Source: Achromobacter denitrificans NBRC 15125
GTDB lineage: Bacteria > Pseudomonadota > Gammaproteobacteria > Burkholderiales > Burkholderiaceae_B
DNA: 64,000 bases
Assembly (NCBI RefSeq): GCF_001571365.1
Contig: NZ_BCTQ01000003.1
Coordinates: 186,001-250,000, forward strand
Reading direction: 5' to 3'
Positions 43,906 to 52,592 of the stretch are shown in pieces. Within the stretch, counting starts at the first letter, position 1, and each line of letters begins with the position of its first letter. The position numbers and the translations under genes are program-made. The notes beneath the pieces are model-generated. The model was not told the DNA's origin, did not search any database, and saw only the letters and a program-made list of their open reading frames with translations.

Positions 43906-45168
43906 ATGGCCGAACGCCACATGCCGCCTCCGCTGCGCTTCCTGCTGGCCGCGCGCCGCAGCGAGCTCCATGGCCTGGAAGCCCTGGCCGGCACCTGTGA
44001 ACTGGTGCTGAAGATCAGCGCGCTGGTGCATGCGCTGCAAAAGGAACGCGGCTATTCCAACCTGACGCTGTGCGGCGACGACGAGCGCCTGCTGCCCGCG
44101 CTGGCCGGTCTGAGCGACGAGGCCGGCGCCGTCGAGGGCGACGCGCGCGCTTTCCTGGACGGGCTGGAGACCGGCGCCGCGGCGGGCGCCGGCCGTGCCC
44201 GCCTGCTCAATTGCATCGCCTATGCCCTGTTCCGGCTGGACGAACTGCCACGCCTTCGCCGTCAGGTGCGCGACCGGCGCGTGCCGGCGCACGAGGCCGA
44301 CTCGCGTTTCACGCTGGTGATCGCCAGCCTGCTTGCCGTGGTCGTCGAAGCCGCCGACTCCGCGCTCGACGCCGGCGTCACCCGCAACCTGGTGGCGCTG
44401 CTGAACTTCATGCAGGGCAAGGAACTGAGCGGCCAGGAACGCGCCTGCGGCGTCATGGGTTTTACGGCCGGCTGGTTCAGCGACGAGCAGAAAGCCCGCA
44501 TGCTGGGCCTGGCCGCCAACCAGGCGCGCAGCTTCGACAGCTTCGCGCAATACGCTCAGGACGCGCCCCTGCAATGCTGGGAGCAGGCCCGCCAGCACGA
44601 CCCGCAGGTCCAGCGCATGCGCGACATGGCGCAGCGCACCTCGGACACGCAGCGCGTCGACGGCAGCCTGGCCGGCCTGTGGTTCGACCTCTGCACCGCG
44701 CGCATCGACGCCATGCGCGACATGGAAACCCGGCTGGCCCATGACCTGGCGCAGCACTGCGCCCGGCGCATCGCCGAAACCCGCCAGGAACTGGACGACC
44801 GCCGCCTGCTGCTCAGCCGCTACGCCGACCACGCCAGCGGCCGCGCGCCCAGCCTGGTCTTCAGCGTGCAGAGCCGGATCCTGGACGCGCCCCCCCAGGA
44901 CGGCGTGGGCAAGGAACTGGAGCGTTCGATCCTGGACATGATGCGCGAGCAGGCTCTGCGCATGCAGCGCGCCGACGACGCCCTGAGCAGCGTGCGCGGC
45001 GCGCTGGACGAAAGCAAGCGCATCGACCGCGCCAAGCTGCTGCTGATCAGCCGCTACGGCCTCGCCGAGCCTGCCGCGCACGAGCGGCTGCAACGTGCCG
45101 CGATGGACGGCGGACTGTCGCTGGCGGAAGCCGCGCGGCGGATCGTCGAACAGCTGGGCGAGGGCTGA
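43906..45168 (+). CDS. nasR: Nitrate/nitrite-responsive NIT-ANTAR antitermination regulator (NasR-like)
   Basis: A 420-residue cytosolic regulator. The NIT sensor domain covers about residues 25-280; ALVHALQKERGYSNLTLCG (about 38-56) and AVVVEAADSALDAGVTRNLVALLNFMQGKELSGQERACG have the recurring Gln/Lys/Arg pattern of the family. The C-terminal ANTAR domain (about 360-418) is clear: ALDESKRIDRAKLLLISRYG followed by AHERLQRAAMDGGLSLAEAA. This is the NasR architecture of Klebsiella, where nitrate or nitrite binding lets the protein read through a leader terminator. The leader with a terminator-like hairpin ahead of nirB is its obvious target. It is the last gene of the nir cluster, 21 bases after cobA. 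Confidence 0.85.
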   Translation: MAERHMPPPLRFLLAARRSELHGLEALAGTCELVLKISALVHALQKERGYSNLTLCGDDERLLPALAGLSDEAGAVEGDARAFLDGLETGAAAGAGRARLLNCIAYALFRLDELPRLRRQVRDRRVPAHEADSRFTLVIASLLAVVVEAADSALDAGVTRNLVALLNFMQGKELSGQERACGVMGFTAGWFSDEQKARMLGLAANQARSFDSFAQYAQDAPLQCWEQARQHDPQVQRMRDMAQRTSDTQRVDGSLAGLWFDLCTARIDAMRDMETRLAHDLAQHCARRIAETRQELDDRRLLLSRYADHASGRAPSLVFSVQSRILDAPPQDGVGKELERSILDMMREQALRMQRADDALSSVRGALDESKRIDRAKLLLISRYGLAEPAAHERLQRAAMDGGLSLAEAARRIVEQLGEG

Positions 45169-45184
45169 GCGCCCGCCCGGCGCC

Positions 45185-47251
45185 TCAACCCAGCCCGATG
45201 CGCCGGGCGCCATCCCGGAACAGGGCCTCGGCCTCCGGGCTGAGGTGGAACGCCGCCAGGAAATCCTCGATGCGATAGGACGGCACCGTCTTGCGGATCG
45301 AGGCCAAGAGCTCGGATGCCTCCTGGACCCTCCCGATCATGGCAAGGCAGCAGGCGGCGATCGCCAGGATATGCACATGGGCGTTGACGCGGGCCGCCGC
45401 CTGCACGGCCCAGTCGGCGGCTTCGTCGAGCCGGCCCAGGCGAACCAGCGCGATCGCGCGGACGGCCAGCATGCCGAACAGCAGCGGGTCGAAGGGACTC
45501 AGCCGGCGCGAATGGTCGGACGAGCCGATCGCCGCCTCGGCGTCGCCCGACTGGCAGTTGACGAACCCGAGCGTGTAATGCGCCAGCGCGAAGTTCGGGC
45601 TCAGGTCCACCGCGCGCTGCAATTCGGTCAGCGATTGGTCCTGGCGGCCGCGCAGCCACAGCGCCCGGCCCATGGCCCAGTGCGCGGCCGGATCGCGATC
45701 ATCCGCGGCCAGGCCCCGCCCCGCGGCGTCGTGCGCCTGCTCGATCGCCGGCTCCCGCTCGTCCCAGCGCTGGAAGGCGTTCTGCCAGTGGGTGAAGGAC
45801 AGGCCGGCATAGGCCCGCGAAAACGTCGGATCGAGCCGCACCGCCATCTCGAAAAAATGCCGCGCCCGCTGGTTGTCCTCGCGGTTGAACCGATACATAT
45901 GCCACAGGCCGCGGTGATGGGCCTGCCACGCGTCCAGCGAATTCGGCGGCCGCAGGATGGCCAGCTTGCACTCGGCGGCTTCGACCTCGCTCTCGATGGA
46001 GGCGACGATCCGATCGCCGATCTCGTCCAGCGCGAGAAAGGCGTCGTCCAACTTGTGGTCGAAGACGTCCGCCCACACGATGCGCGCGGTGCGCGATTCG
46101 ACCAGTTCGACGGACACGGCGAGGCGCTTGTCCTGGCGGCGCAGCGTGCCGCTGACGACGTAGTCCACGTTCAGCGTCCGGCCGGCCTCTTCCGGGCCCA
46201 CGCTGCGCTGGTCGAGCGCGAACACGGTGCCCTGCGCGATGACGAACAGGCTGCGCAGCTTCGCCAGCCGCGTGATGATGTCGTAGGCCAGGCCGTCCGC
46301 CAGCCCGCCGCGCACGCCGCGCTGCGCGGCCCCGTCGACGAACGGCATCACCGCGATCGACGCGCGGCCGGCCCGGCCCGGCGCGCCGTCGGGCGATCCC
46401 GGCCGTGGCGCCGCTTCCTCGGCCGGCGTCCCCGGACCGGCCGGGCCGGCCGCGCCAGCCACGCCGCCCGCCCGGCGGGCCTTCGCCTCCCGCCACGCCT
46501 CGCGCAGCGGCCGCCAGTCCAGCCCTTCGGCCTCGAAGGCCCGCACCGCCGCGGCCAGATGCTCCTGGCCTTCGCGCCATTGACCGCGATGCGCCAGCGC
46601 ATCCAGCATCAGCTCATGCGCGTGCCGGTCGAACGGGGCCAGCTGCAGCCACTTGTCCAGGCAGGCGAAACTTTCCCCGGAGCCGGCCGCAAGCCGTGCC
46701 GCCAGGTGTTCCAGCACCGCGACCTGGCAGGCCCTCAGGCGCCGCCGCTGCGCCGTCAGCCAGTTGTTGAAGAACGGGTTGCGGTCGATCTCCAGCCCTT
46801 CCAGGAAGTCGCCCGTGAACAGGGCGGCGAGCGCGCGCAGCCGCTGCGCATCCAGCGTGTCGATGCCGTGCTGCATCGCCCGCTCGATCTCGATGACGTC
46901 GACGCGGCAATCGCCCAAGGCCAGCCGCACCGTGTCCTGCGCCGTCTCTATCCTGCGCCGGCCGGGCTCGTCGAGCAGGGCCCTGGCCTTGCTCAGGCAC
47001 CAGCGCAGCTCGCCGCGGGGATCGTTCGGGACGTCCCACAGCAATTCGCAGAGATGGGCGCGCATGACCGCCCGCGGCGCGAGCGCCAGGTAGGCGATGA
47101 GCGCCCGCAGCTTGCGCGAAGGCGGCAGCGCCACGGCGGCGCCCGCCCGGCGGATCGTCAGCGGCCCCAGCATGCGCAGTTCGACGACCGCCTCGGGGAC
47201 GGAGCGGTCCGGCTCGGCGGATTCCACGCCGGCTACCACGCTCGCCTCCAT
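45185..47251 (-). CDS. BTAD/TolB/TPR-containing transcriptional regulator
   Basis: A 688-residue SARP-like multidomain protein. Residues about 22-110 resemble an OmpR-type DNA-binding wing (LRMLGPLTIRRAGAAVALPP, KLRALIAYLALAPRAVMRAH, LLWDVPNDPRGELRWCLSKARALL), and residues about 115-265 are the helical bacterial transcriptional activator domain (FTGDFLEGLEIDRNPFFNNWL). After an Ala/Pro/Gly linker comes a TolB-N/FlgO-like alpha/beta segment (SIAVMPFVDGAAQ, GGLADGLAYDIITRLAKL, NVDYVVSGTLRRQDKRLAVSVEL), then TPR-type helical repeats to the end. There is no nucleotide cyclase or STAND ATPase module. It is divergent from a methyltransferase gene across 86 bases and convergent with nasR. Target genes unknown. 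Confidence 0.8.
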   Translation of the reverse strand: MEASVVAGVESAEPDRSVPEAVVELRMLGPLTIRRAGAAVALPPSRKLRALIAYLALAPRAVMRAHLCELLWDVPNDPRGELRWCLSKARALLDEPGRRRIETAQDTVRLALGDCRVDVIEIERAMQHGIDTLDAQRLRALAALFTGDFLEGLEIDRNPFFNNWLTAQRRRLRACQVAVLEHLAARLAAGSGESFACLDKWLQLAPFDRHAHELMLDALAHRGQWREGQEHLAAAVRAFEAEGLDWRPLREAWREAKARRAGGVAGAAGPAGPGTPAEEAAPRPGSPDGAPGRAGRASIAVMPFVDGAAQRGVRGGLADGLAYDIITRLAKLRSLFVIAQGTVFALDQRSVGPEEAGRTLNVDYVVSGTLRRQDKRLAVSVELVESRTARIVWADVFDHKLDDAFLALDEIGDRIVASIESEVEAAECKLAILRPPNSLDAWQAHHRGLWHMYRFNREDNQRARHFFEMAVRLDPTFSRAYAGLSFTHWQNAFQRWDEREPAIEQAHDAAGRGLAADDRDPAAHWAMGRALWLRGRQDQSLTELQRAVDLSPNFALAHYTLGFVNCQSGDAEAAIGSSDHSRRLSPFDPLLFGMLAVRAIALVRLGRLDEAADWAVQAAARVNAHVHILAIAACCLAMIGRVQEASELLASIRKTVPSYRIEDFLAAFHLSPEAEALFRDGARRIGLG

Positions 47252-47337
47252 GGCGGGTGCCTATCGTGGATTCCGGGGAGCACGGCGCGCGCATGCCCGC
47301 GCGGCGCCGGTTGCGATACCCCGAATGGAGACAAACC

Positions 47338-48189
47338 ATGCCCATATCCACCCTCGCCAGCAGCCCGGCGCGCGAATCCGCGCCGCAGCCCGACCTGGCC
47401 GCCCTGAAGGCCCGCCAACAGGGCACCTGGTCTTCCGGAGACTACGCCGTCGTCGGCACGACACTGCAGATCGTGGGCGAACAGTTGTGCGAATCCCTCG
47501 ATGTCCGCGCCGGGCAGAAGGTGCTCGACGTCGCCGCCGGCAACGGCAATGCCTCGCTGGCCGCCGCGCGCCGCTGGTGCGACGTCGTCTCGACCGACTA
47601 CGTGCCCGCGCTGCTCGGGCGCGCCCGCGAGCGCGCCGCCGCGGAGCGGCTGAAGGTCGAGTTCCAGGAAGCCGACGCCGAAGCGCTGCCGTTCCCGGAC
47701 GGCGGCTTCGACGCCGTCGTCTCGACCTTCGGGGTAATGTTCACGCCCGACCAGGACAAGGCGGCCGCCGAACTGATGCGCGTGTGCCGGCCGGGCGGCA
47801 AGATCGGCCTGGCCAACTGGACGCCGGACGGCTTCATCGGCCACGTGTTCAAGACCATCGGCAAGCACCTGCCGCCGCCCGCCGGGATCAAGTCGCCCGC
47901 GCTGTGGGGCACACGGGCGCGCATCGAGGAGATGTTCGGGGCGCACGCGTCTTCGATCAAGACCGAATCGCGCGATTTCGTGTTCCGCTATCGCTCTCCC
48001 GAGCACTGGCTGGAGGTCTTCAAGACCTACTACGGCCCGCTGCTCAAGGCGTTCGGCGCGCTGGAGCCGGCGGCGCAGGCGGCGCTGACCGGCGATCTGA
48101 TGGCGCAGATCGAACGGTTCAACCGCTCTGGCGATGCCGCGATGGTGGTGCCCAGCGAGTATCTCGAAATCGTGGTCACCCGCCGGTAA
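47338..48189 (+). CDS. Class I SAM-dependent methyltransferase
   Basis: A 283-residue methyltransferase of the UbiE/Methyltransf_11 type. The SAM site is KVLDVAAGNGNASLAAARRW (about residues 53-72), followed by VSTDYVPALLGRARERA and FQEADAEALPFPDGGFDAVVSTFGVMFTPD. The C-terminal half has the insert typical of small-molecule methyltransferases. ATG at 47338 with GGAGA upstream is preferred over a frame start 27 codons earlier. The divergent BTAD-TPR regulator may control it. Substrate unknown. Confidence 0.85.
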   Translation: MPISTLASSPARESAPQPDLAALKARQQGTWSSGDYAVVGTTLQIVGEQLCESLDVRAGQKVLDVAAGNGNASLAAARRWCDVVSTDYVPALLGRARERAAAERLKVEFQEADAEALPFPDGGFDAVVSTFGVMFTPDQDKAAAELMRVCRPGGKIGLANWTPDGFIGHVFKTIGKHLPPPAGIKSPALWGTRARIEEMFGAHASSIKTESRDFVFRYRSPEHWLEVFKTYYGPLLKAFGALEPAAQAALTGDLMAQIERFNRSGDAAMVVPSEYLEIVVTRR

Positions 48190-48440
48190 CCGGGCCGAGA
48201 TCCAAGCCCTCCGCGGGCCCGGGCCATCCAGGCGGAAGGCAGGCAGGAAGTGATCCATGGCGCGACGCCCCCGCGGTCGCCCGGTGCTCGGCCCGGACGG
48301 CCGCTGTTACGCAACCCTAGGAAGGAACAGGCAGCGGCCCGCCGGCCAGTGCCCGGATGGGACAGCGCCCATACGCGAAATCATACGCCCGTGCCCATGC
48401 ACCGGTGCGGGCTCCCTATCCCGCGGGCGCCCTGCTGGAA

Positions 48441-49502
48441 TCACGGCAGGTTTTCGCGGAAGATCACCTGGCTGCGGGCGAGCTCCACCCCGTTCATGGG
48501 GCTGCGCTTGTCGCGCAGATTGCAGAAAATGCGCACGCAGCTCATCAGCGCCTCCATCGGGCTTTGCGTGATGACCGCGTCCATGGTGCCGTCGATCAGC
48601 AGCGAGCGCGTGTCGGGCGTCAGGCCGTGGCCGATGAACACCACCCGGTGCTGCAGGCCCGCCTCTTTCAACGCCCGCGCCACGCCGTCCGACGCGCCGC
48701 CGATGTTGTAGATGCCGGCCAGTTGCGGATACTGCTCCAGCAATTGGCGCGTCTGTTCGTAGTTCCTCTGCGCGTCGTCGTAGCCTTCCCGCAAGTCCAC
48801 CACCTGCATCGCCTGGAACTGTTCCGCGTACAGCTGCAAAAAGCCGCCCTCGCGCTCTTCGTGCGCCCGGTAATGGCGCGACCCGGCGATCAGCGCCACG
48901 TGCGCCGCGCGCGAACCGATGAAGCGCGCGATCAGATACCCCGCGGTGCGGCCGGCGGCGCGGTTGTCCAGGCCCACGTAGGCCGCGCGCGCGCTGTTGG
49001 CGATGTCGGAAATCAGCGTCACCGTCGGCACGCCCCGCTGCGCGAGCGCGTCGACCGCTTCGCGCACCGTCGGATGTTCCAGCGCCATGAACGCGATGCC
49101 GTCCGCCCGCTTGCCGTGCTTGGCCAGCGCCTCGGCCAGCGCGTCGGGGTTGAAGCTCTCGACGTAATCGACCTGGCACTTGGCGTTGAGCGGCGCGAAG
49201 TGTTCCTGCGCATAGCTGACGGTATCGCCCAGCATGCGCAGGTAGCGGTTGCTGCCGCGCGGCAGCAGAAACACCAGGCGCATCGGCTCCGGCGCGGCGG
49301 CGAAACGGATGTCCTGCTCGGGCAGGTAATCCAGTTCGAGGGCGGCCTTGAAGACTTTCTGCGCGGTGCTGGCCCGCACCCCGGGACGGCGGTTCAGCAC
49401 GCGGTCGGCGGTGGCGGTGGAAACGCCCGCGCGCGCCGCCACGTCCGCCAGGCGCGCCAGCTTGCGTTCGGAAGGAGTTCGATTCACATCAAAAACCATC
49501 AT
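48441..49502 (-). CDS. LacI-family transcriptional regulator
   Basis: A 353-residue repressor with an N-terminal helix-turn-helix (ARLADVAARAGVSTATADRVLN, residues about 14-35; hinge helix HxxxRPGVRASTAQKVFKAA) and a periplasmic-binding-protein type effector domain (LVFLLPRGSNRYLRML, AYVGLDNRAAGRTAGYLIARF, IYNIGGASDGVARAL). The start is placed at MMVFDVNRTPSE because the HTH in LacI proteins begins within the first 20 or so residues; a longer frame to 49616 exists. It is divergent from the TRAP receptor gene and reads as the local controller of the TRAP/RuBisCO-like/kinase set. Effector probably the transported sugar acid or a derivative. Confidence 0.88.
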   Translation of the reverse strand: MMVFDVNRTPSERKLARLADVAARAGVSTATADRVLNRRPGVRASTAQKVFKAALELDYLPEQDIRFAAAPEPMRLVFLLPRGSNRYLRMLGDTVSYAQEHFAPLNAKCQVDYVESFNPDALAEALAKHGKRADGIAFMALEHPTVREAVDALAQRGVPTVTLISDIANSARAAYVGLDNRAAGRTAGYLIARFIGSRAAHVALIAGSRHYRAHEEREGGFLQLYAEQFQAMQVVDLREGYDDAQRNYEQTRQLLEQYPQLAGIYNIGGASDGVARALKEAGLQHRVVFIGHGLTPDTRSLLIDGTMDAVITQSPMEALMSCVRIFCNLRDKRSPMNGVELARSQVIFRENLP

Positions 49503-49592
49503 GAAAGAAGTTTGACGATGATAGCGCCTCTTCACTATTGTCCAGTCTGCCGCATGGGATTGGCGCTTTTGTGGCACATCAAAAGACATCAT
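49485..49592. promoter_or_regulatory. Paired 18-base sites, probable LacI-family operators
   Basis: CACATCAAAAACCATCAT (49485-49502) and CACATCAAAAGACATCAT (49575-49592) match at 16 of 18 positions and lie exactly 90 bases apart in the same orientation, in the gap between the LacI gene and the TRAP receptor gene. The first overlaps the regulator's own start codon, consistent with autorepression, the second lies 23 bases before the receptor ATG. Confidence 0.6.
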
Positions 49593-49614
49593 AACCACGA
49601 TTATGGAGACAACC

Positions 49615-50634
49615 ATGAAGCTGCTGACACGCCGCAGTGCCCTGCGCCGCCTTGGCGCGGTTCCCGCCCTAGCCTTCGCCAGCGGCTTCCCGCTGATCGC
49701 CCGCGCGGCCGACTACACGCTCAAGTACGGCAACAACCTGCCCGTCACCCATCCGCTGAACATCCGCGCCGAGGAAGCCGCGCAGCGCATCCTCAAGGAA
49801 AGCAACGGCCGCGTCGACATCAAGATCTTCCCCAACAACCAGCTGGGCGGGGACACGGACATGCTGGCCCAGGTGCGCTCGGGCGGCATCGATTTCTTCA
49901 CGCCCTCGGCGCTGGTGATCGCGACGCTGGTGCCGGTCGCGGCCATCAATGCCGTCGGCTTCGCCTTCAAGGACTACAACCAGGTGTGGAGCGCCATGGA
50001 CGGCGCGCTGGGCGCGCACGTGCGCGCCGCGATCGCGCAGCGCCGCCTCTACGCCTTCGAGAAAATGTGGGACAACGGCTTTCGCCAGACCACCAGCAGC
50101 AAGGCGCCCGTCAAGACGGCGGCCGACATGGAAGGCCTGAAGATCCGCGTGCCGGTGAGCTCGCTGCCCATCTCCATGTTCAAGGGCCTGGGCGCGGCGC
50201 CGGCCAGCCTGCAGTTCAGCGAGGTCTATTCGTCGCTCCAGACCAAGGTCGTGGACGCGCAGGAAAATCCGCTGCCCATCATCCAGGTGGCCAAGCTGTA
50301 CGAAGTGCAGAAATACTGCTCGCTCACCAACCACATCTGGGACGGCTACTGGTTCATCGCCAACGGCCGCATGTGGGAGGGCCTGCCGGAAGACCTGAAG
50401 ACGGTGGTGGCCCGCGGCATCAACGAGGCCGGCCTGGCGCAGCGCGAAGACATCAAGAAGCTCAACGCCTCGGTCCAGTCGGACCTGGAGGGCAAGGGCC
50501 TGCTCTTCAACCAGCCCTCGGCCGACAGCTTCCGCGAGCAGTTGCGCGGCGCCGGCTTCTACAAGGAATGGCAGGGCCGCTTCGGCAACGAGGCCTGGAC
50601 CCTGCTGGAGCAGGCCGTCGGCAAGCTGGCCTGA
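49615..50634 (+). CDS. TRAP transporter periplasmic solute receptor (DctP type)
   Basis: A 339-residue receptor. The signal peptide MKLLTRRSALRRLGAVPALA ends at IARAAD near residue 36 and has a twin-arginine-like pair. Mature features: YTLKYGNNLPVTHPLNIRAEE, MEGLKIRVPVSSLPISMFKGLG with the ligand-binding Arg (about residue 180), and KVVDAQENPLPIIQVAKLYE. GGAGACAACC precedes the chosen ATG. It is the first gene of a plus-strand operon with a fused permease, VOC, RuBisCO-like and kinase genes. DctP relatives with this MKG-R signature bind carboxylates, so an acid sugar or other organic acid is likely. Confidence 0.93.
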   Translation: MKLLTRRSALRRLGAVPALAFASGFPLIARAADYTLKYGNNLPVTHPLNIRAEEAAQRILKESNGRVDIKIFPNNQLGGDTDMLAQVRSGGIDFFTPSALVIATLVPVAAINAVGFAFKDYNQVWSAMDGALGAHVRAAIAQRRLYAFEKMWDNGFRQTTSSKAPVKTAADMEGLKIRVPVSSLPISMFKGLGAAPASLQFSEVYSSLQTKVVDAQENPLPIIQVAKLYEVQKYCSLTNHIWDGYWFIANGRMWEGLPEDLKTVVARGINEAGLAQREDIKKLNASVQSDLEGKGLLFNQPSADSFREQLRGAGFYKEWQGRFGNEAWTLLEQAVGKLA

Positions 50635-50643
50635 GGTCGCGCC

Positions 50644-52524
50644 ATGTCCTCCCTGTCCGCTCCGCACGCCGCGCCGCCCCTGCTGCCGGCCCACCCCTTG
50701 CGCCGGGCCGCCGGCGCGCTAGACGGGCTGCTGGGCTGCGTGGTCGAACACGCGGCCGCGGCCATCGTGCTGGTCGAGATCGCGGTGCTGTTCGCCGGCG
50801 TGGTGGCGCGCTACGCGTTCCACAGCCCCCTGGTCTGGTCCGACGAGCTCGCCTCCATCCTGTTCCTGTGGCTGTCCATGCTGGGCGCGGTCGTCGCGCT
50901 GCGCCGCGGCGAGCACATGCGCATGACGGCGCTGGTCAACAACGTGAGCCCCGCGCGCCGCGCGCAGCTGGAAACGGCGGCCCTGGCCGCCTCGCTCGCG
51001 TTCCTGGCGCTCATCCTGCTGCCGGCCGTCGAGTACGCGCATGAAGAGCATTTCATCATCACGCCCGCGCTGGAACTGAGCAACGCCTGGCGCGCCTCCG
51101 CCATCCCCGTCGGCATGGGGTTGATGGCCGTCGTGGCCCTGCTGCGGCTGGCGCGCACCCAGACCCTGCCCCAGATGCTGGCGGCGCTGGCGGGCGCCGC
51201 GGCCGTGGTGGCGCTCTTCTGGCTGGCGCAGCCGCTCTTCTCCACGCTGGGCAAGCTGAACCTGCTGATCTTCTTCGTCGGCATCGTGGCGGCCACGGTC
51301 TTCGCCGGCGTGCCCATCGCGTTCTCGTTCGCGCTGGCCACGTTCTCGTACCTGGTGCTGACCACCAATACCCCCATGGTGGTGATGGTGGGCCGGCTGG
51401 ACGAAGGCATGTCGCACCTGATGCTGCTGGCCGTGCCCCTCTTCATCTTCCTGGGCTCGCTCATCGAGATGACGGGCATGGCGCGCGCCATGATCCAGTT
51501 CCTGGCCAGCCTGCTGGGCCACGTGCGCGGCGGACTGTCCTACGTGCTGATCGGCGCCATGTACCTGGTGTCCGGCATTTCCGGGTCCAAGATCGCCGAC
51601 ATGGCGGCCATCGCGCCGGTGCTGTTCCCCGAGATGAAAAAGCGCGGCGCCAAGCCGGGCGACCTGGTGGCGTTGCTGTCGGCCACCGGCGCGCAGACCG
51701 AAACCATCCCGCCGTCCATCGTGCTGATCACCATCGGTTCGGTGACGGGCGTGTCCATCGCCGCCCTCTTCACCGGCGGCCTGCTGCCGGCCGTGGTGCT
51801 GGGCCTGGCGCTGTGCTCGGTGGTGTGGTGGCGCTACCGCAAGGAAGACCTGAGCCTGGCCCAGCGCTTCACGGCCAAGGAGATCGGCCGCTACTTCGTC
51901 ATCGCGCTCCCCGCCGTGGCCCTGCCCTTCGTGATCCGCGCCGCGGTCGTCGAAGGCGTGGCGACGGCCACCGAAGTCTCCACCATCGGCATCGTGTATT
52001 CGGCCGTCGTGGGCCTGCTGATCTACCGGCGCTTCGACTGGGCGCGGCTCAAGCCCATGCTGATCGAGACAGCCTCGCTGTCGGGCGCCATCATGCTGAT
52101 CGTGGGCTGCGCCACGGCCATGGCCTGGGCGCTGACGCAATCGGGATTCTCGGGCGACCTGGCCCGGATGATGGGCGGCATGCCTGGCGGGGCCTACGGG
52201 TTCCTGGCGGTCTCCATCGTGGCCTTCATCATCCTGGGCAGCGTGCTGGAAGGCATCCCCGCCATCGTGCTGTTCGGCCCGCTGCTGTTCCCGATCGCCG
52301 TCCAGGCCGGCGTGCACGAAGTCCATTACGCCATGGTCGTGATCTTCGCGATGGGCATCGGCCTGTTCGCGCCGCCCTTCGGCGTGGGCTACTACGGCGC
52401 CTGCGCCATCAGCCGCGTCGACCCCAACGAAGGGATCGGCCCGATCTGGGGCTATGTGGCCGCGCTGCTGGTCGGCTTGATCGTCGTCGCCGCCTTCCCC
52501 TGGTTCTCCATCGGTTTCCTGTGA
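50644..52524 (+). CDS. TRAP transporter fused permease (DctQ-DctM fusion)
   Basis: A 626-residue membrane protein combining the small and large permease subunits. Residues about 30-170 are DctQ-like: AIVLVEIAVLFAGVVARYAF, LVWSDELASILFLWLSMLGA, RRGEHMRMTALV. Residues about 205-620 are DctM-like: NLLIFFVGIVAATVFAGVPI, LAVPLFIFLGSLIEMTGMAR, YLVSGISGSKIADMAAIAP and ETIPPSIVLITIGSVTGVS. The fusion differs from the separate Q and M genes near 27.3 kb, so the two TRAP systems are not recent duplicates. It starts 9 bases after the receptor stop. A 22-base palindrome follows its stop. Confidence 0.93.
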   Translation: MSSLSAPHAAPPLLPAHPLRRAAGALDGLLGCVVEHAAAAIVLVEIAVLFAGVVARYAFHSPLVWSDELASILFLWLSMLGAVVALRRGEHMRMTALVNNVSPARRAQLETAALAASLAFLALILLPAVEYAHEEHFIITPALELSNAWRASAIPVGMGLMAVVALLRLARTQTLPQMLAALAGAAAVVALFWLAQPLFSTLGKLNLLIFFVGIVAATVFAGVPIAFSFALATFSYLVLTTNTPMVVMVGRLDEGMSHLMLLAVPLFIFLGSLIEMTGMARAMIQFLASLLGHVRGGLSYVLIGAMYLVSGISGSKIADMAAIAPVLFPEMKKRGAKPGDLVALLSATGAQTETIPPSIVLITIGSVTGVSIAALFTGGLLPAVVLGLALCSVVWWRYRKEDLSLAQRFTAKEIGRYFVIALPAVALPFVIRAAVVEGVATATEVSTIGIVYSAVVGLLIYRRFDWARLKPMLIETASLSGAIMLIVGCATAMAWALTQSGFSGDLARMMGGMPGGAYGFLAVSIVAFIILGSVLEGIPAIVLFGPLLFPIAVQAGVHEVHYAMVVIFAMGIGLFAPPFGVGYYGACAISRVDPNEGIGPIWGYVAALLVGLIVVAAFPWFSIGFL

Positions 52525-52528
52525 GGCC

Positions 52529-52550
52529 CGCGGCCCGGATCCGGGCCGCG
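52529..52550. repeat. Perfect 22-base palindrome after the TRAP permease gene
   Basis: The arms CGCGGCCC and GGGCCGCG flank GGATCC, all perfectly symmetrical, four bases after the permease stop and 42 bases before the VOC gene. With no T-run it is more likely an RNA-stabilising or partial attenuating hairpin between transport and enzyme genes than a full terminator. Confidence 0.6.
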
Positions 52551-52592
52551 CGCTCCCCGCACTCTCCAACCCTACTCCTGCAAAGATCCATC

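Noticed and set aside
48190-48440. Possible small gene between the methyltransferase and LacI genes
   Set aside because: Short open frames here lack ribosome sites and family features; I see nothing supportable in this stretch.
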